Part shown: piece after piece, positions 40,531 through 54,019 of the stretch
How positions within the stretch are numbered: the stretch's first letter is position 1
How the letters are laid out: each line of letters opens with the position of its first letter
Source: Colius striatus
Taxonomy: Eukaryota > Chordata > Aves > Coliiformes > Coliidae
Assembly (NCBI RefSeq): GCF_028858725.1
Contig: NC_084790.1
Location: 34,575,031-34,639,030 of the forward strand
Reading direction: 5' to 3'
DNA length: 64,000 bases
Translations under genes and position numbers: made by a program
Notes under the pieces: model-generated
Seen by the model: the letters and a program-made list of their open reading frames with translations, nothing else
The model's database searches: none
Told to the model about the DNA's origin: nothing

Positions 40531-41829
40531 CTGTGGCATCGATTGTTTTGGCATCTCACATCCCTCTTGGAAGGAGTGAATCTGCCCTAGAACAGGGTGT
40601 GAGCCCTGCATCTTGTTCTGTGGTAAAGAGAGGGGAACTAGGCTCTGACTTGGGTAGTACCTCGGGTGAGCACTTGGGCAGGAAAACCAACACACAGGTC
40701 CCTCGTGTGAGGAACAGCTTACAACATGACCACTTGTGGTACCTGCTCTGGCAGTCCTTTGTACCAGGATGTCCTTCCTGCCATGAAGCACAAGTATTCT
40801 TGAGTATACTTTGAAGGAGGTACTCAAGCCTCTGTTTTCAATTTTTCCATGACATGTAGTCATGGGAATGATGTGCTCAAATATTTAGGGGGATGAGAAG
40901 TCAATTAAGTGTTCAGAGTTCTGGGCTGCAGAGGTTGAACTTCAGAGATATCCCATTGGCAAAGAGCCCAGGTAAATGTGGGCACGAGTTAGAGGCTATT
41001 ATTGTGCTGTGCTTATAGACTGCTCTCTCTTCAAGACAGTTTTTGTACTACAAAGCAGAAAATGCTGTGGTATCAGATTCAAGAAACCCTGCATTGTTAT
41101 CACATGAATAGTTTCATATTTTATTTAAAAACTCACACCAAAGAGCATGCTATTTTAATATTATTATAAAAGCAGGATACGAAGAATGCTGTTCCCCAAC
41201 ATTGCTCCTGGAGCTGACCTCAGTCAAGATAGGGCTTCCATGACAGGAGCCTTACTTTGCCTTGGGTGCCTCTGGTGCATCCTTGCAACACAGCCAGACT
41301 TGACACCAATCTTTAGACTGGGTTCAGAAGATGGTTTTTGCTTCAGGACACATTTGTGGAAAGGTACTGGTGTTCCTTCTGTTGTGCTTTGTGCAATGGA
41401 ATGTAATCTGTTTTTAGGACCACTCAAAGCTATAATTTCTCTTGCATCCAGGACACCAGCTTGTGGCTGTATAACCAGCCTGTGCCTTATTAGGTTTCAA
41501 AGGCTTTTTGAGCCATATGGAGTGTATGTGGTATCCTATCTGTGACAGAATTCTGCTCTGCATTGCCTGACACAACAGGGCAATTTCAGGCAATGCTGGT
41601 AGCAGCCAAGATCCCATAAACATGGCCCTCCCCTTATCATCCTTTAAAAAGCACTCTGCTCCAAGAAATAGCAAATAATGATAATAGCCACTTCCACTCC
41701 ACTACAGGTTCTTTGAGATGCCTGCACAGTAAGCTATCTGCAAAATTACAATGTCAGTGACAGCAGGAAAGCACAAAAGGAGGAAAAGGAAAAGGTCAAT
41801 TCCACACAGTGCTATTAATACATGTCCTT
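40531..41829. other. Intergenic sequence, nothing recognised
   Basis: No exon, RNA gene or repeat family seen. Confidence 0.45.
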
Positions 41830-43200
41830 GTGAGAAGGGATGGAAGGATGACCCAGGAAATTACAGGCCCGTCAGTTTGACTTCAGTGCCCAGGAAACTG
41901 ATGGAGAAGATCATCCTAAGTTCTATTATGCAGCACATATAGGACAATCAGGTGATCAGGCCCAGTCAGCATGGGTTTATGAAGGGCATGTCCTGTTTAA
42001 CAAACCTCCGTCTGTGACAGGGTGACTTGCTTGTTGAATGAAGGCAAGACTGTGGATGTTGTCTGCCTTGACATTAGTAAGGCATTTGATACTGTTTCCT
42101 ACAGCGTTCTCTTAGAGAAATTGATTGTTCTTGCCTTGGATGGGCATACACTTTCCTGGGTGAAAAACTGGTTAGATGGTTGGGTCCAAAGACTCATTGT
42201 CAATGGAGTTAAATACAGTTGGCAGCTGGTTACGAGTGGTGTCCCCCAGTGCTCAATACTGGGGCCACTCCTGTGTAACATCTTTATTAATGATCTGGAT
42301 GAGGGGATAGAGTGCACCCTTATTAAGTTTGCAGATGACACCAAGCTGGGTGAAAGTGTTGATTTACTGTAGGGAAGTTCTACAGAGAGAACTAGATAGA
42401 CTGGATTAATGGGCCAAAGCCAATGCTATCAGTTTCAATAAGGCCAAGTGCCGGCTACTCACTTGGGCCACAACAACTCCAGCAGCACTACAGACTTGGG
42501 GAGCAGTGGCTGGAAAGCTGTCAGGCAGAGAGAGACCTGGGAGTGTTAATTGATAGCAGCTCAACATGAGCCAGCAGTGTGCCAGGTGGCCAAGAACGCC
42601 AATGGCATCCCGGCCTGGACCAGGAACAGTGTTAGCAGGAGGAGGGAGGTGATCATTCCCCTGTACTTGGCTTTGATGAGGCCACATCTCTAATACTATG
42701 TTCAGTTTTGGGCCCTTCTCTACAAGAAGGACATTGAGGTACTGGAGAGGATACAGAGGTGGACTACCAAGCTAGTAAAGGATTTGGAGCACATCTCATA
42801 ATGAGGAATGGCTGAGGGATCTGGGGCTGTTTACCCTGGGAAAAAGAAGGCTCAAGGGAGACCTTATCGCTGTCTACAACTACCTGAAAGGAAGCTGTAG
42901 CAAGGCACGGTTTGGTCTGTTCTCCCTAGTGATAAGCAATGGAACAAAAGGAAATGGTCTCAAGTTGAGACAGGGGAGGTTCAGGCTGGGTATTAGGAGG
43001 AATTTCTTTACTGAAAGAGTTGTCAGGCAATGGAACAGGCTGCCCAGGAAGGTGGTGGAGTTACTGTCCCTGGAGATGTTTAAGAGACGGGTGGATGTTA
43101 CACTTAGGGAAGTGGTCTAGTGGTTGATAGGGCTGGGACAAAGGCTGGGCTCGATGATCTTAAAAGTCTCTTCCAGCTGAAATGATTCCATGATTCTATT
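41830..43200 (+). mobile_element. CR1 LINE (RT to 3' end), second subfamily
   Basis: Plus-strand CR1 with [15 protein letters not shown], the RT core from 42022 ([13 protein letters not shown], then an intact catalytic box FADDTKLG near 42333-42356) and the C-terminal domain. It ends with CTGAAATGATTCCATGATTCTATT at 43200. Frame breaks are seen near 42000, 42370 and later. The tail differs from the 24.2-kb copy, so it is another CR1 subfamily. Confidence 0.95.
42022..42372 (+). pseudogene. CR1 reverse transcriptase remnant with intact catalytic box
   Basis: 116 open codons covering RT motifs from the first catalytic Asp ([11 protein letters not shown]) through [13 protein letters not shown] (normally PQGS) to FADDTKLG. 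It stops soon after. The enzyme is incomplete. Confidence 0.9.
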
Positions 43201-43207
43201 GCATCAG

Positions 43208-43515
43208 TATCACAGAATCACAGAATGGTAGGGGTTGGAAGGGACCTCTAGAGATCATTCAGTCCAACTCCCCTACTAAAGCAGGTTCACCTAGACAAGG
43301 TCACACAGGGAAGTGTCCAGGCAGGTTTGGAAACCTCCAGATGAGACACCACACTCTCCCTGGGCAGCTTTTCCTCATAAGAAAGATGCTCCAGTCTCCT
43401 GATCATCTTGGTGGCCCTGCACTGGACTGTCTCTAGAAGTTCCCTGTCCCTCTTGAGGTGGGGAGTCCAGAACTGGACAGTCACATTTATACATAATGAC
43501 CTTATTGTTGACAAA
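43208..43515 (-). mobile_element. CR1 LINE 3' fragment, tail-to-tail with the preceding CR1
   Basis: Begins TATCACAGAATCACAGAATGG, then GGTTGGAAGGGACCTCTAGAGATC and the antisense C-terminal coding part (codons for LERVQ-type sequence, up to VTVQFWTPHLKRDRELLE on the minus strand). It is 5'-truncated at about 43515. Confidence 0.95.
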
Positions 43516-46500
43516 ACTCCCAGTTTTGCCTTCCCACACTCAATTCAGCCATTGGATGCTGAGATTGCTTGTCTGTCACTGTCATCTGCATGCTTCTGCC
43601 TAGCAATTACACTTCTGCCTCTCTGGTATGTCAACACCACATGTGACAAAAATGCCTGCTATGTATAACAGCTTCCTCATTTGAATTTTTTTATTTGTTA
43701 CGTAAAAGAGGTAAAAACCCAGTACAGTGATCCCTCAGCAAAAAAAAAAAAAGGAAACACAAGAAGTTGCATGACAAAATGCTACTAACAGGTGGGCAAT
43801 TAGAACAGTAAAAACTTAGAGAGTTTGCCTCCTCATTTGTTTGCTGACAAGCAAACATAAAATCATTCAAAGAGAATTACCAAAGGTGACTGAAGCACTC
43901 TTAATGAGGTTGACAATGCCTAGAATAAACCAGAATCAGAGGTGGGGAAGAGCTTTCTGTAATGGCCTCTCATGGACTTGGGTAATATAGCACTAAGGTT
44001 TGGCGACCCACATGTCAAAAACATGTGGGCATGGGACTGCGTTTGCAGCCATCCTCTCTTCTGCAGAAGGTTAGGATTTGTTGCTGCCATGCAGATGGAC
44101 CTGGGTCCCCAGTTGGGATAGTTGTGTGGTACTGTGTTCTCTGTGCTTGGGCTTTGTCATGCCAAAAATCAGGCAGGAGGTCAAGAAAAGCATGGCTGCT
44201 GGAGAAAGCAAATCTGCCTGCTCCTAGTGTTCCATAAACTGGCAGAGCACCTGCTCTGGGTGTGCAAAGTAGTGATGACATGAGTGGAGAAGTGGCTGTC
44301 CCCTCCTCCTGCAGCAGAGACCTGCTGGGTAACACTGGGAGGACAGGAGGCTGCAGAGAAAACCTGCCATAAACGTCATGGCTGGCTTGGGCAGGTAGAC
44401 TGAATCTCGTTTGGCCTGACCACCACAAAACAATCACCAGAAATGTAATGCTAAGTGGAAGGGAGACTTCACATGGACACAGATCCTGAAAAAAAGAGGC
44501 AAACTATGACTTTGAACTGTGTTTTCTTAATATACATCTTTAACACGTTCTCCAGGCAATCTCTGTTATGTTTAACATGATTTTAGCTGCAGGTGATGTT
44601 CCTCATGACAAAGAAGTTGAGTATCTGTGACAAAACCAGAATCAATGCAAGAAAACTGAATTAGATGAAAAAAGAAGGAAGGGGAAGCTGGATTAAACTT
44701 CTTTTTTTCCCCCTCCAGAAGATCTGTGTTGACTAATAGATGAGCCTTTCTGCCTGAGAACTTGAATGTGTCAGTTTAGTAAAGGGTAGTCCTGGCAAGA
44801 GGGGAAATTAATTTATGATGACGATTTAAAACATCACGTTTAATCATGATTTAAATAAAACACCAGGGATATTCAATTTAAATTACTGCTTTCATTTTTC
44901 TATGTGTGGGCTTTCAGGGTTTTTTTGTCCTCAAAGAAAATCTGATTCTTATTTGCAGACAAAATCCACTTTTTTTTGTTTGTTTGTTTGAGCTGGGGAT
45001 ACACTCAAGACTCACAGCTATTCTTCACTTAATCACACGGTTTAAAATGTTTATCCGAATGAACAATTTTCACTTTATTTATGATGCTGAAGGCTTATGA
45101 AGACTCATTTGTGTTTCCTAGTTCTTTCTTGTGATCTCAGTTAAACAGCTTCTGAGGGAGAACTGGGAATCAGTTAGCCACTAAACAGCATTTCAGCTAG
45201 GGTTTTGTATGTGTGGAGTGAGGTGTCTAATTTCTTTTTTCCTTCATAATTACATAGCAGTACTATATGCATGCTGCAAAAGAAAAGGTTTATGAAAATT
45301 TGTCCAACCTTTAAAACTGAGCGATTTATTAAACACAAGTAATGTGATCCTAAGCCAGTGATTTGAATTTAGCTCCTGGTCATATTGTCTCTCAAGACTT
45401 TTTCTGGTAATCAATCACATTTCACATCTTGTTTATATTTGTGGATTAGAAGAGGAAAAATAAACTTTTCGTCGCTCCTTTTACCTTCCAGTTCTCAGCT
45501 CTGAGTGGTGAAATAAGTGCTCCAGAATGAGTAAAATATTCTCTCTGCACCTTTAATTACTTTCCCAGTCTGACTGCACATTTTCAAAACACCCTCTGCC
45601 TCTGGGCTCAGGTAAGGATTTCCACTGGTTTAGATTTTCACTTCCTCTTCAAACAAAAGTGCTGTTTTGTTTTGGTTTTTTTTAACTAGACCCATCTAAT
45701 TTTATTTAAGCCATTTTTAATACATTTAAGTTAGTAAAGAAAAATTAGTTACATTTTCATGTACATAAATGAAGAAAAAGGTAAGCAGACAATTTGCTTT
45801 CTATCTGCTGGTGCAAAGATTGGTGTTCCCTCTAACTGATCTCTGCCAGAGAGGAGGATATGTTTTTCCTTCAAGTTGTTGAGAGACCTAAGCACGTTCA
45901 GACTGATGTGGCCTAAAAGCCTGATTTTTTAATTAACATTTGATATGTCTAAGAAAGGATCAGTAGAGAAATGGAAAATACAACCCAGAAAATAAGAGTA
46001 CCTGCAATTCTGTCTGGTTGGCATGTGCCAGGAGACAGCATGGGCAAAATGTGCCAGCCTGCATTCAATGCTAGCAGTTTGAAAGCCTAGAAGTGTCTGG
46101 CTCTGTGGTTAATAAGATGTCAACAAGTTCCCATGACCACATGACATTCAGCAGGAACTCTGGTGTGAACCTGCAGTTCTGCTGCCTGAAAAGTTCATAA
46201 TCCATCTTGCAAACAGCAAAAGTGTCACATCGCTGCTGAAACTACCAACTAGTCTGTCACTTATGTTCCTGAGAAGATGACAAAAGTCTACAATCAAGAG
46301 TATGGTCACAGAGCGAAACCCAATGTATTGAGAAATTATAAATTTGGTTTTGTAAAACTGTGTATTGCCCTATTTGACTCATGGGGCTTAGCAGAACATC
46401 CTACAGAGACATGTCCATGAACAGACAGTGACGGTCTTGTCCCTCTTGTCTCCAAGAAAGACATGTTGTATGAAGAGAACAGAAAGAAAACGGCAATTAA

Positions 46501-46771
46501 AATGATTATGGAGAAGCTACTCTCAAGAACACTAAAAAAGCTGAGTTTTTTAGTGTGAGTCTGGGCTCAAGGTTATGAGACAGGAATCTACAAAATTAGT
46601 GAAGTGGAGGACAAGCTTAAATCATCTAATCCTGCAACACTGCAGCTGAGAGGATAGGTTTTAAACAGAAAAGAAACTGTTTCCATACAGAGGGAAAGCA
46701 AATTTTTGGAACTTGCTGGTGTGGGAGGTTGTGACAGCAGACTGACTCACAGAGGAATTGGGCAAACTGAT
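43516..46771. other. Intergenic sequence
   Basis: AT-rich, with A-runs at 43740-43752 and T-runs at 44970-44990. No gene or repeat family recognised. Confidence 0.45.
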
Positions 46772-47746
46772 TGTTCTGGTTTAGCAAGGAGCAGCTTTTG
46801 CTTGGTAACACGGGGAGCAGGCTGCAGTGAAGACCCAGTAAAGAGTTGTGGACTCTCCCCTGGCTCGTCGGCTCCTGGGTTCAGACCCACCTCCGGCCCG
46901 GCTGGGGCAATCTGGCGCCTCTGTGATCACTATTTAGAGGACAGGAATTTGAAGTGCTGGCGGGAGGTGTAAGAGTGATACAAGATGAAGGTGACCACGT
47001 GGACCCTTCAGCCAGAGAAGGAGGAGGGAAGGAGAAGCAATAGACCCGAGACCCCTCTGCAAGCCGTAGCGACAATGCAGGCTGTGCCCCTGCAACCTAT
47101 GGAGACCCATGGCAGGACTGAGAGCCACCAGCAGCTCTGTGTGAGTGAGCCTGGACGGGCGAGGGACTGTGTGGGGCTGTGCTGGAGAGCTTGTGCGCCG
47201 CAGAGCAGCCCCACACGAGAGGCAGAGAGGAGCTGCAGCCTTTGGGATAAATGCACATCGGAGCAGCCCGTGCAGGGCTGCCCTGTGTGTGAGTTACCCC
47301 ACGGACTTGCAGGGAGGACTGGTGCAGAGCCCACCTGTCCTGAGGAGGGACAAAAGCTATCAGGGAAAAGACTGACTGAAACCCCCACTCCCTGCCCTCC
47401 CGAGCCGTTCTTGGGGGGAGGGGGTAAAAACCCCGGGATCAGGGCTCTGAGCCCGAGAGGAGGGATGTGGCAAGAAGGTGTTCTTAAAAGGGCTGGTCGG
47501 ACTCTTCATTGTGGTACTACTCTGAGTTGTTTTATCTTGGTTATGTTTTGGGTTTTGGGGTTATGTTTTAGTTGATGTTGCATTAAATGATGTTCTGTTT
47601 TCTTCCCCAAGCCGAGTGGCCTGGTCTGTTTTGTCCTGAACCTTAAGCGGCAATTAAGCTCTCCCTGCCCTTAGGCAATTCTCAGCCTTTTCAGTACTTG
47701 AGGCTAATCGTGGTCTTTTGTTCCCTGATGGGCCTAAACCACAACA
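46772..47746 (+). mobile_element. Long solo LTR (975 bp), TSD CTGAT
   Basis: Starts TGTTCTGGTTTAG and ends CTAAACCACAACA; the two ends form a short inverted repeat. It is flanked by the direct repeats CTGAT at 46767-46771 and 47747-47751. A GC-rich middle is followed by a T/G-rich stretch with GCATTAAATG as a probable poly(A) signal at about 47580. Nothing retroviral is left beside it. Its first bases resemble those of the 442-bp LTR family (TGTYCTGGTTT), but the bodies differ. The long ORFs inside (such as 46985-47575) belong to the LTR. Confidence 0.9.
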
Positions 47747-50700
47747 CTGATGTAAGCACATGAGCTTGTTTCTTCTCTGTAAGCAGCATTTTCTACTGCC
47801 ACTGCTGAGAACAGCATACTGGCCAAGAGAACTGCTATGCATCAGTGGCAGAGCATTTCTTATGCTGTTGTATCCAAGTCTGCCCCCTCTAGCTTTCACA
47901 TTTACCTCTAATGTCCTTACTCCTCCTCTAGCAGGCAACCTCCTCCTTTTAGCAACCATGTGATGGACAGCATAAGATGGGATGGAGAAAGATCACATGT
48001 GACACGTCTTTTGGAGAAGATCCTGTATGGTGCTTAGCTGGATGGGGTCTCTCCTGTCTGTCCTGTAGCTCTTCCAGCCCCAGCTTGGTGTCTGACACTG
48101 CAGGCGTCTCAGATCATGTGCACCACAAATAGATGCAGAGATGGAGCAAGGCCTGCAGAAAAGTGCAAATGAGTAGGAGCTGGTTGGTCCCACTCAGCCT
48201 AGGAGGCAATGAAGGTCCACTTTACTCCCAGACTTTTCTTAAATAAATCCTTTTGACTACAGGGCTGACCCAGACAAAGGGTTGAGTTATTAAGAAAAAA
48301 AGTAAGTGAGGATGAAACAAAACAGAGGAGAAAAGGAGGCTCTGGTCTCAAATGCGTGAGATGTCTACCTCATAAATTCAGCATCAGCTTCCTTTGGTCT
48401 CCAAACCAAGTCTGCTCTAATGCTATTTGCAGATATAGATTACTGTCTTTTTCATTACTGTTATCAAATGATGCATTTGTGGTGCTGCTCCAGAGCCCTC
48501 TCTGCCCTGGTAAGTGGATTATACATCCTGGTGCCAGCACTACTTGAGTTATACTTTTAACACTAAAAATAAAAATTAAATAATTAAATAACTCACAGAC
48601 TTCTAGATCTTTTCCCTCTCTCTTTTTCAAAGATCTAATTAAGATATTTATATCCCAATAGTCAGAAGGGACCTGACCCCTGCTTTGTTAGCAAAATGTG
48701 ACAAAAGGCACTTTGCTAAGCACTGGCAATCACTGCTGTTACCAGCTAAACTTCTGGGAAATTGTGTCGCTGTTTCTTCCTGCTGCTCAAGGCTGAGCCA
48801 AAGCCCATCTAGATGAACATCCCCTGGGGTGAGCCAGCTGGCTGCCTCATGTTACCGCAGTGTTTTGCATTCCCCCATACCAGCACAGTGTATGAAGAAT
48901 TTCTTCTCTCAGCTGTGTGGCTGCTGGAGTGGAAATGAGAGGGTCGTTTGTACCTCTCCCTGGTGCACATCCAGCTGCAGATCTCCTGTGTTTCCAAGCA
49001 CAGGTGGCATGTTTTATGCCCGTATTTGGCAAGCCCACCGTGCTGGCAGCTGTGATGCTCAGAGATGCCTCAAGAAGTGATGCATTTCTTTCAGAGTTCT
49101 GGAGCAATGTCTTCTATTTTGCTTGGTACAAGCTGGCTTTAGCAAACCTGATTAGGGCTTCTAAAGGAACATTTCTCTCACTCTAAGGTTAACCTCACCA
49201 TTGCCTGGTAGTGGGCTGACATGGGTAGTGGTTTGAATGCTCTTGAGCCTTCAAATATGTTGAGTAACATATGTTTTTCTCTACCAGAAAAGTACCAGAA
49301 GGACCTCAGGTATTTCTGAGGTGCTTTATCACAGCTGAATCTGTCAGTTTATTCCCCCTCTTACTGCTTAAACTCTAAGGATTTGGAAATAAGCTGCTTC
49401 GTTCTGAATTTATGCAGTATCATCTGGAATGAGAGAGCACCTTGGCCATAACCTCAGGTGCAATCATGAGCACAAGCCACTACAGAACTCCCCAGGTTCA
49501 TTCCGACAGTATCTCTTCAAACAGCACAGGTGATCTTCAGCTGCTGGGGCTATGGGAGCTGCAAGAAAGAAATTTAACTTGCCTGCTCTCTGTCTGAAGT
49601 TCTGAAAACAGTCTTGAGCTGTGGCCTCTTCACCCACCTGTGCTTACTCTGCTCTAGTTAGGCACATGTCCAAGGTGACACTAGCATCATGTGCATTGCA
49701 GCCTTAGTTAAAATGTTACTAACCACCAGTGGAGCAAAGATGAAAAGGTTTAGAGAGATCAGAGGTGGTATATAAAAATAACACCAGAAGAAAAAAGCAG
49801 GCTCTGCAATGTGCTCTTACAATAACAGAAGTATTAACCTCAAGGAATTAAATAAAAGGTGGAAACATGAGCTACAATTGATTTTTGGTTTTTTAACATT
49901 AAAAAGAGAAAGAGAATAAAATGCTTGACAGCTGCTGAGTCAGGTCTATTGCACCCAGCATATCAGATTTGTACTAAAGAGATAATGTGTGAGAAGTCAA
50001 GCAATTCTCTGGGTGCTGCATAAAGACCTGCAGGAGTGATTGGTCTGGGAACAACTCAGCACCATGGTAATGAAACCTTCCCAGTCAGTGAAAAACTATC
50101 TTGACTTAAGATGGTTTTGGATCGGTCCCTATCACTGCACTGAAGGAGTTGATCCACTTCATTTGCTACACATTAAATGTGAAATCTACAAAACTGTCAA
50201 GACATTTTTCTGTCTTGCTCCTATTAATGTTGATGTGGGCTCATGACCCAATGTTCTTCAGCAGGCTTTAAAATCTTGGCCTTCTTGATCCTTACAGAGA
50301 TTGAGGAGAAGGCAGAGGAGAGAGAATGCTCCAGATTCAGTAGGTAAAAACCCATGTTGCCTAACTGAAGTCAATGGAGTGTACCATTCAAGCTTTGGTC
50401 CATGAAGCATGCAATAAATGGCTTGATGGACTGCCAAAACTTTACAGTCACTGAAAAGGATCTTCAGGTCAGAAAATGCAGAGCACAGAAATATTTGTGT
50501 CGTATTAACAGGCCTGACTTGCTCCTGGGGTGTCACCTCAAGTTTTTTGTCATTTAACATGTTGATCTGGTGGCCAGGGTGAATGTGGAAACATAAAATC
50601 AAATGTAACACATTAAAGATCAGTCAGAAATAACAACAGGCACATATATGTACCCTGAGAAGACATTGGGAAATATGAGAACAGATTGCCTTTGATTTTA

Positions 50701-53050
50701 AGAGCTGGGAACTCTGTTTATTTGGGGGGAAGAATGACATCATTGTCTAGCTATGTCAGTGAGAAATGTTTTATGTGAAGGGACATCATTACAGCAAAAG
50801 TCAGCTGCCTACCCCACAATGGTTAGAAAGACACAGTGTCAGCTTGTCTTTGCTGAGACCAGGAGTTAAGCGTACTTGGAGAGTAGTCAAGTTGGATCTC
50901 TTTTGCTCGTGCAGCTCAGGTGTGGGTTGACTGGTAAAGCTCTGGGTCTGCCAGCCAGCCAACATTCTGAGGCAAAGGCTCCATGCAGAAAGGAGCTGAA
51001 GATCGTGGCTTAGCTCACCCTGTAGCTCATGTTTCTCCAGGAGCAATGTGAATACTATGTGCTCTTTCTACAACCAACGAAGGTCTACAATGACTGAGAG
51101 AAAAGACCAATTTGTTTGGGAAGAACCTGGCCACAATTTCAACCTTTTTCAGAGGTTTCTGCTTCTGTTTAGCAAAGTATGTCGTAGGCCAGATACCTTA
51201 TACTGAAGAGACTGAATTTTCATGACTTCATGTGTCAGGCAACAGTAATTTTTAAGGTAGTCTGAGGCATTTGCATAGCAGGACATGATAGCCCGCTTCA
51301 GGCTTTTTCTATGCCTCATGCCACTGACTATTATTTATAGTGGTCACTGATGGGATTTGTTAGCCCTGTCACTGCCTCAGCATGCCCCTTCATGGATTAC
51401 AGGTTCTCTCTTGGGTAACTGCCTCTTGGCTTTACTTAATTCTTGTTTGTGAAGACCCAAGGAGGGACCTTAGCTCTCTAAATTGAGAGAACTTGGGTTT
51501 AGTCAGTTAGCTACCAGTAGCTTAATGCACTACATTAAAAAAAAAGAGAAAAAAGGAAGTGTATGAGCATAAAGGTGCACGAAAGTGGAAGTGTATAATG
51601 TTGGAGTCTTGAGCTAACCAGATAGCTCACAGTATCTTTGTAAGGAAGCTTCTTTCTCCTATTTGCCATTCCTCTCCTGAGTAATTAAAAAAACACTGAT
51701 ATCTGCTGTGGCAGTAACTGATATGTCAGTGTTATTAGTTCTTATTACAGGGTGTTTGCTTGGCTGCCAATTCAAATAAGTACAGCTTCACCAATGTCAT
51801 TTGAATGTCTCTGACTTAGAACAGCTGAGAATCATTTTTACTAGTTGCAATAAATAACTACCCAGACAAGCTGGCTTGGATCCAAAGTGCAGTGCAAAAT
51901 TTTATGCAAGTTGTTGGAAGGAAATTATTCTGCAGGCTCCAGGCACTCCTCTGGGACAGAAAAATTAATGAGCAGCACTTAAGTTTATCAGAATTTAAAA
52001 GAAAAATGTCCTCCAGCAGTCTCTAGTAATTCCTCTTAGTTGTATTAATCTTCAGAGACTGGTGCAGATTTCAATTATGAAGACAAAATTTAGATGAGAA
52101 AAAAATATAATCAGAGGTTTACCAGAAAATAACCATTTCTACTTTGTAGAAAAAGTAACTTCTCTCTTGAGCATGTCTGAGAGATACTTTACCATATCCC
52201 ATGGCAATGGCTAGTTAACTTCCATTTTGTGATGATACTTAAGCCTATTTTCATTCTTTCATAACCTTTCCTGACTTTTAGGCTCCCACAGTACTCTTAT
52301 TTGCTTTGTTGATATGACCTAATTTCATATATACTCTCTTCTATTGCATGGGTTGAAATTAACTCTTAACGTCTCTCTGCTAGGTTAAATGTAGTGAGCT
52401 TGTTGTGCATTCTGTAGATCTCAGTTTATTTTTGTGGATCCTTTCTCCTTTGTTGAAGTTGTTCTTCAGCCATTTCCTCAACTCCATGTCCACTGAGATG
52501 CTTACAAGCAATAGAGAGCTGATAATTCATTGTATTTACTGATGAAATGATCAATAATTCAGACCTTTTAACTATCAGGATCCAATGTTTGCTTAGGCAG
52601 CTGTTGTTTATCCCTCAAGTCTTCTACTTTGCTACCTTCACACATTCCATCAAGTCTTCTGTCACTTAAAACGCTCAAGCTTTTTCCTGACTTGTCATGA
52701 GACCATGTTTCTTCCTGGCTTTTGAGACAAAGCAGTCTGAAATTTGCAAAGGAAAGAGCAGATAAGGAGGAAAAGAGTCCTTTTGGCCAGAAATTAGGAT
52801 GAAACTCCTGCTAGCACCCCATCACCACCTGTTCCTTGTTGAGCTAGGACACCATGCTGAAGGAAGGAATACTTTTATCCAGAGCACTCAGCTGCATGCG
52901 AACATCTGCCTCAAATAAATAGATTCTCTAAGTTGATATTGTGCTTCTGCAACTTGCCACGTGTTGAAAGTGTCTCCAATTTTCAAACACCATAAACATG
53001 TTTCATGGGTCAGGTCTGTTACTAAAAGTAGTGTGTGATCTGCGTCTATC
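47747..53050. other. Intergenic sequence
   Basis: Over 5 kb of AT-rich DNA with A-runs (such as 51535-51555). No exon, LINE or LTR recognised. Confidence 0.45.
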
Positions 53051-53130
53051 ACGGAGAATCGCAGAATCTTAAGGTTGGAAGGGACCTCGAAAAATCATCC
53101 AGTCCAACCTCCCTGCCATAGCAGGACCAC

Positions 53131-53574
53131 CTAGAGTAGGTCACACAGGAACTCATCTAGGTGGGTTTTGAAAGTCTCCAGAAAAGGAGACTCCACAATC
53201 CATCTGGGCAGCCTGTTCCAGGGCTCCATCACCCTCACAGTGAAGAAAATTTTCCTTGTATTTCTTTGGAACCTCTGATGTTCCAGCTGGTACTCACTGC
53301 CCCTTGTCCTGTCACTGGACATCACTGAGAACAGCCTGGCTCCATCCTCCTGACATCCACCCTCTACATATTTGCAAACATTAATGAGGACACCCCTGAG
53401 TCTCCTCTTCTCCAAGTTAATGAGTCCCAGCTCCCTCAGCCTTTCATCATAAGAGAGATGCTCTACTCCCTTCATCATCTTTGTGGCCCTGCGCTGAACT
53501 CTCTCCAGTAGCTCCCTGTCCTTCTTGAACCGAGGGGCCCACAACTGGACACCATATTCCAGATGCAGTCTCAT
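53131..53574 (-). pseudogene. CR1 ORF2 C-terminal remnant (147 open codons)
   Basis: Uninterrupted C-terminal domain of CR1 ORF2 including [17 protein letters not shown] and [14 protein letters not shown], ending in the usual ...[10 protein letters not shown] region. The equivalent frame at 23573-24058 in the other copy ends early at a TGA after VMEP. Confidence 0.9.
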
Positions 53575-53588
53575 GAGGGCAGAGTAGA

Positions 53589-54019
53589 TGTCCTGGTTTG
53601 AGCCAGGATAGAGTTAATTCCCGTGAGGAACCAGGAAAGGGCACAGCCTGAAGAGCTGACCCAGGCTGGGTAGCAAGTATTCGATACCATCCTAACCGTC
53701 ATGCCCAGGGTATAGGTGGGGGCTGGCCAGAATAAGTTCTTCCGGGGGGGCCGACCCTCGGTCGCCGGTCTGGAGCGGTCGCTCACGTCAGGTCCCGGGT
53801 GGTGAGCAACTGCATCACTCACCAGTTTTCTTTGTAATATCACCTTGTCTTTGTTATAGTTGTTCCTCTTCAATTTTCCCCAGTAAACTGTTCTTATTTC
53901 AACTTACGCGGGCTCTTTTACTTTTTTTTTCTCCCTCTCCGATCCCCTCCGCATTCCGCCAGGAGGGGGAGAAGTCGCGGTTTTCTTCCCCTTTGCTCCG
54001 GTTGGGCAAAACCACGACA
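53589..54019 (+). mobile_element. Solo LTR (431 bp) inserted in CR1, TSD GTAGA
   Basis: Begins TGTCCTGGTTTGAGCC and ends AAAACCACGACA. It is flanked by GTAGA at 53584-53588 and 54020-54024. It is the same family as 22854-23295: identical last 12 bases, a shared GGTCCCGGGTGGTGAGCA block and a shared TTTCAACYTACGCGGG block. Orientation is plus, opposite to its host CR1. Confidence 0.95.

Noticed and set aside
46985..47575. 196-codon plus-strand ORF
   Set aside because: It lies wholly inside the 975-bp solo LTR and has no recognised domain, so it is probably non-coding LTR sequence.
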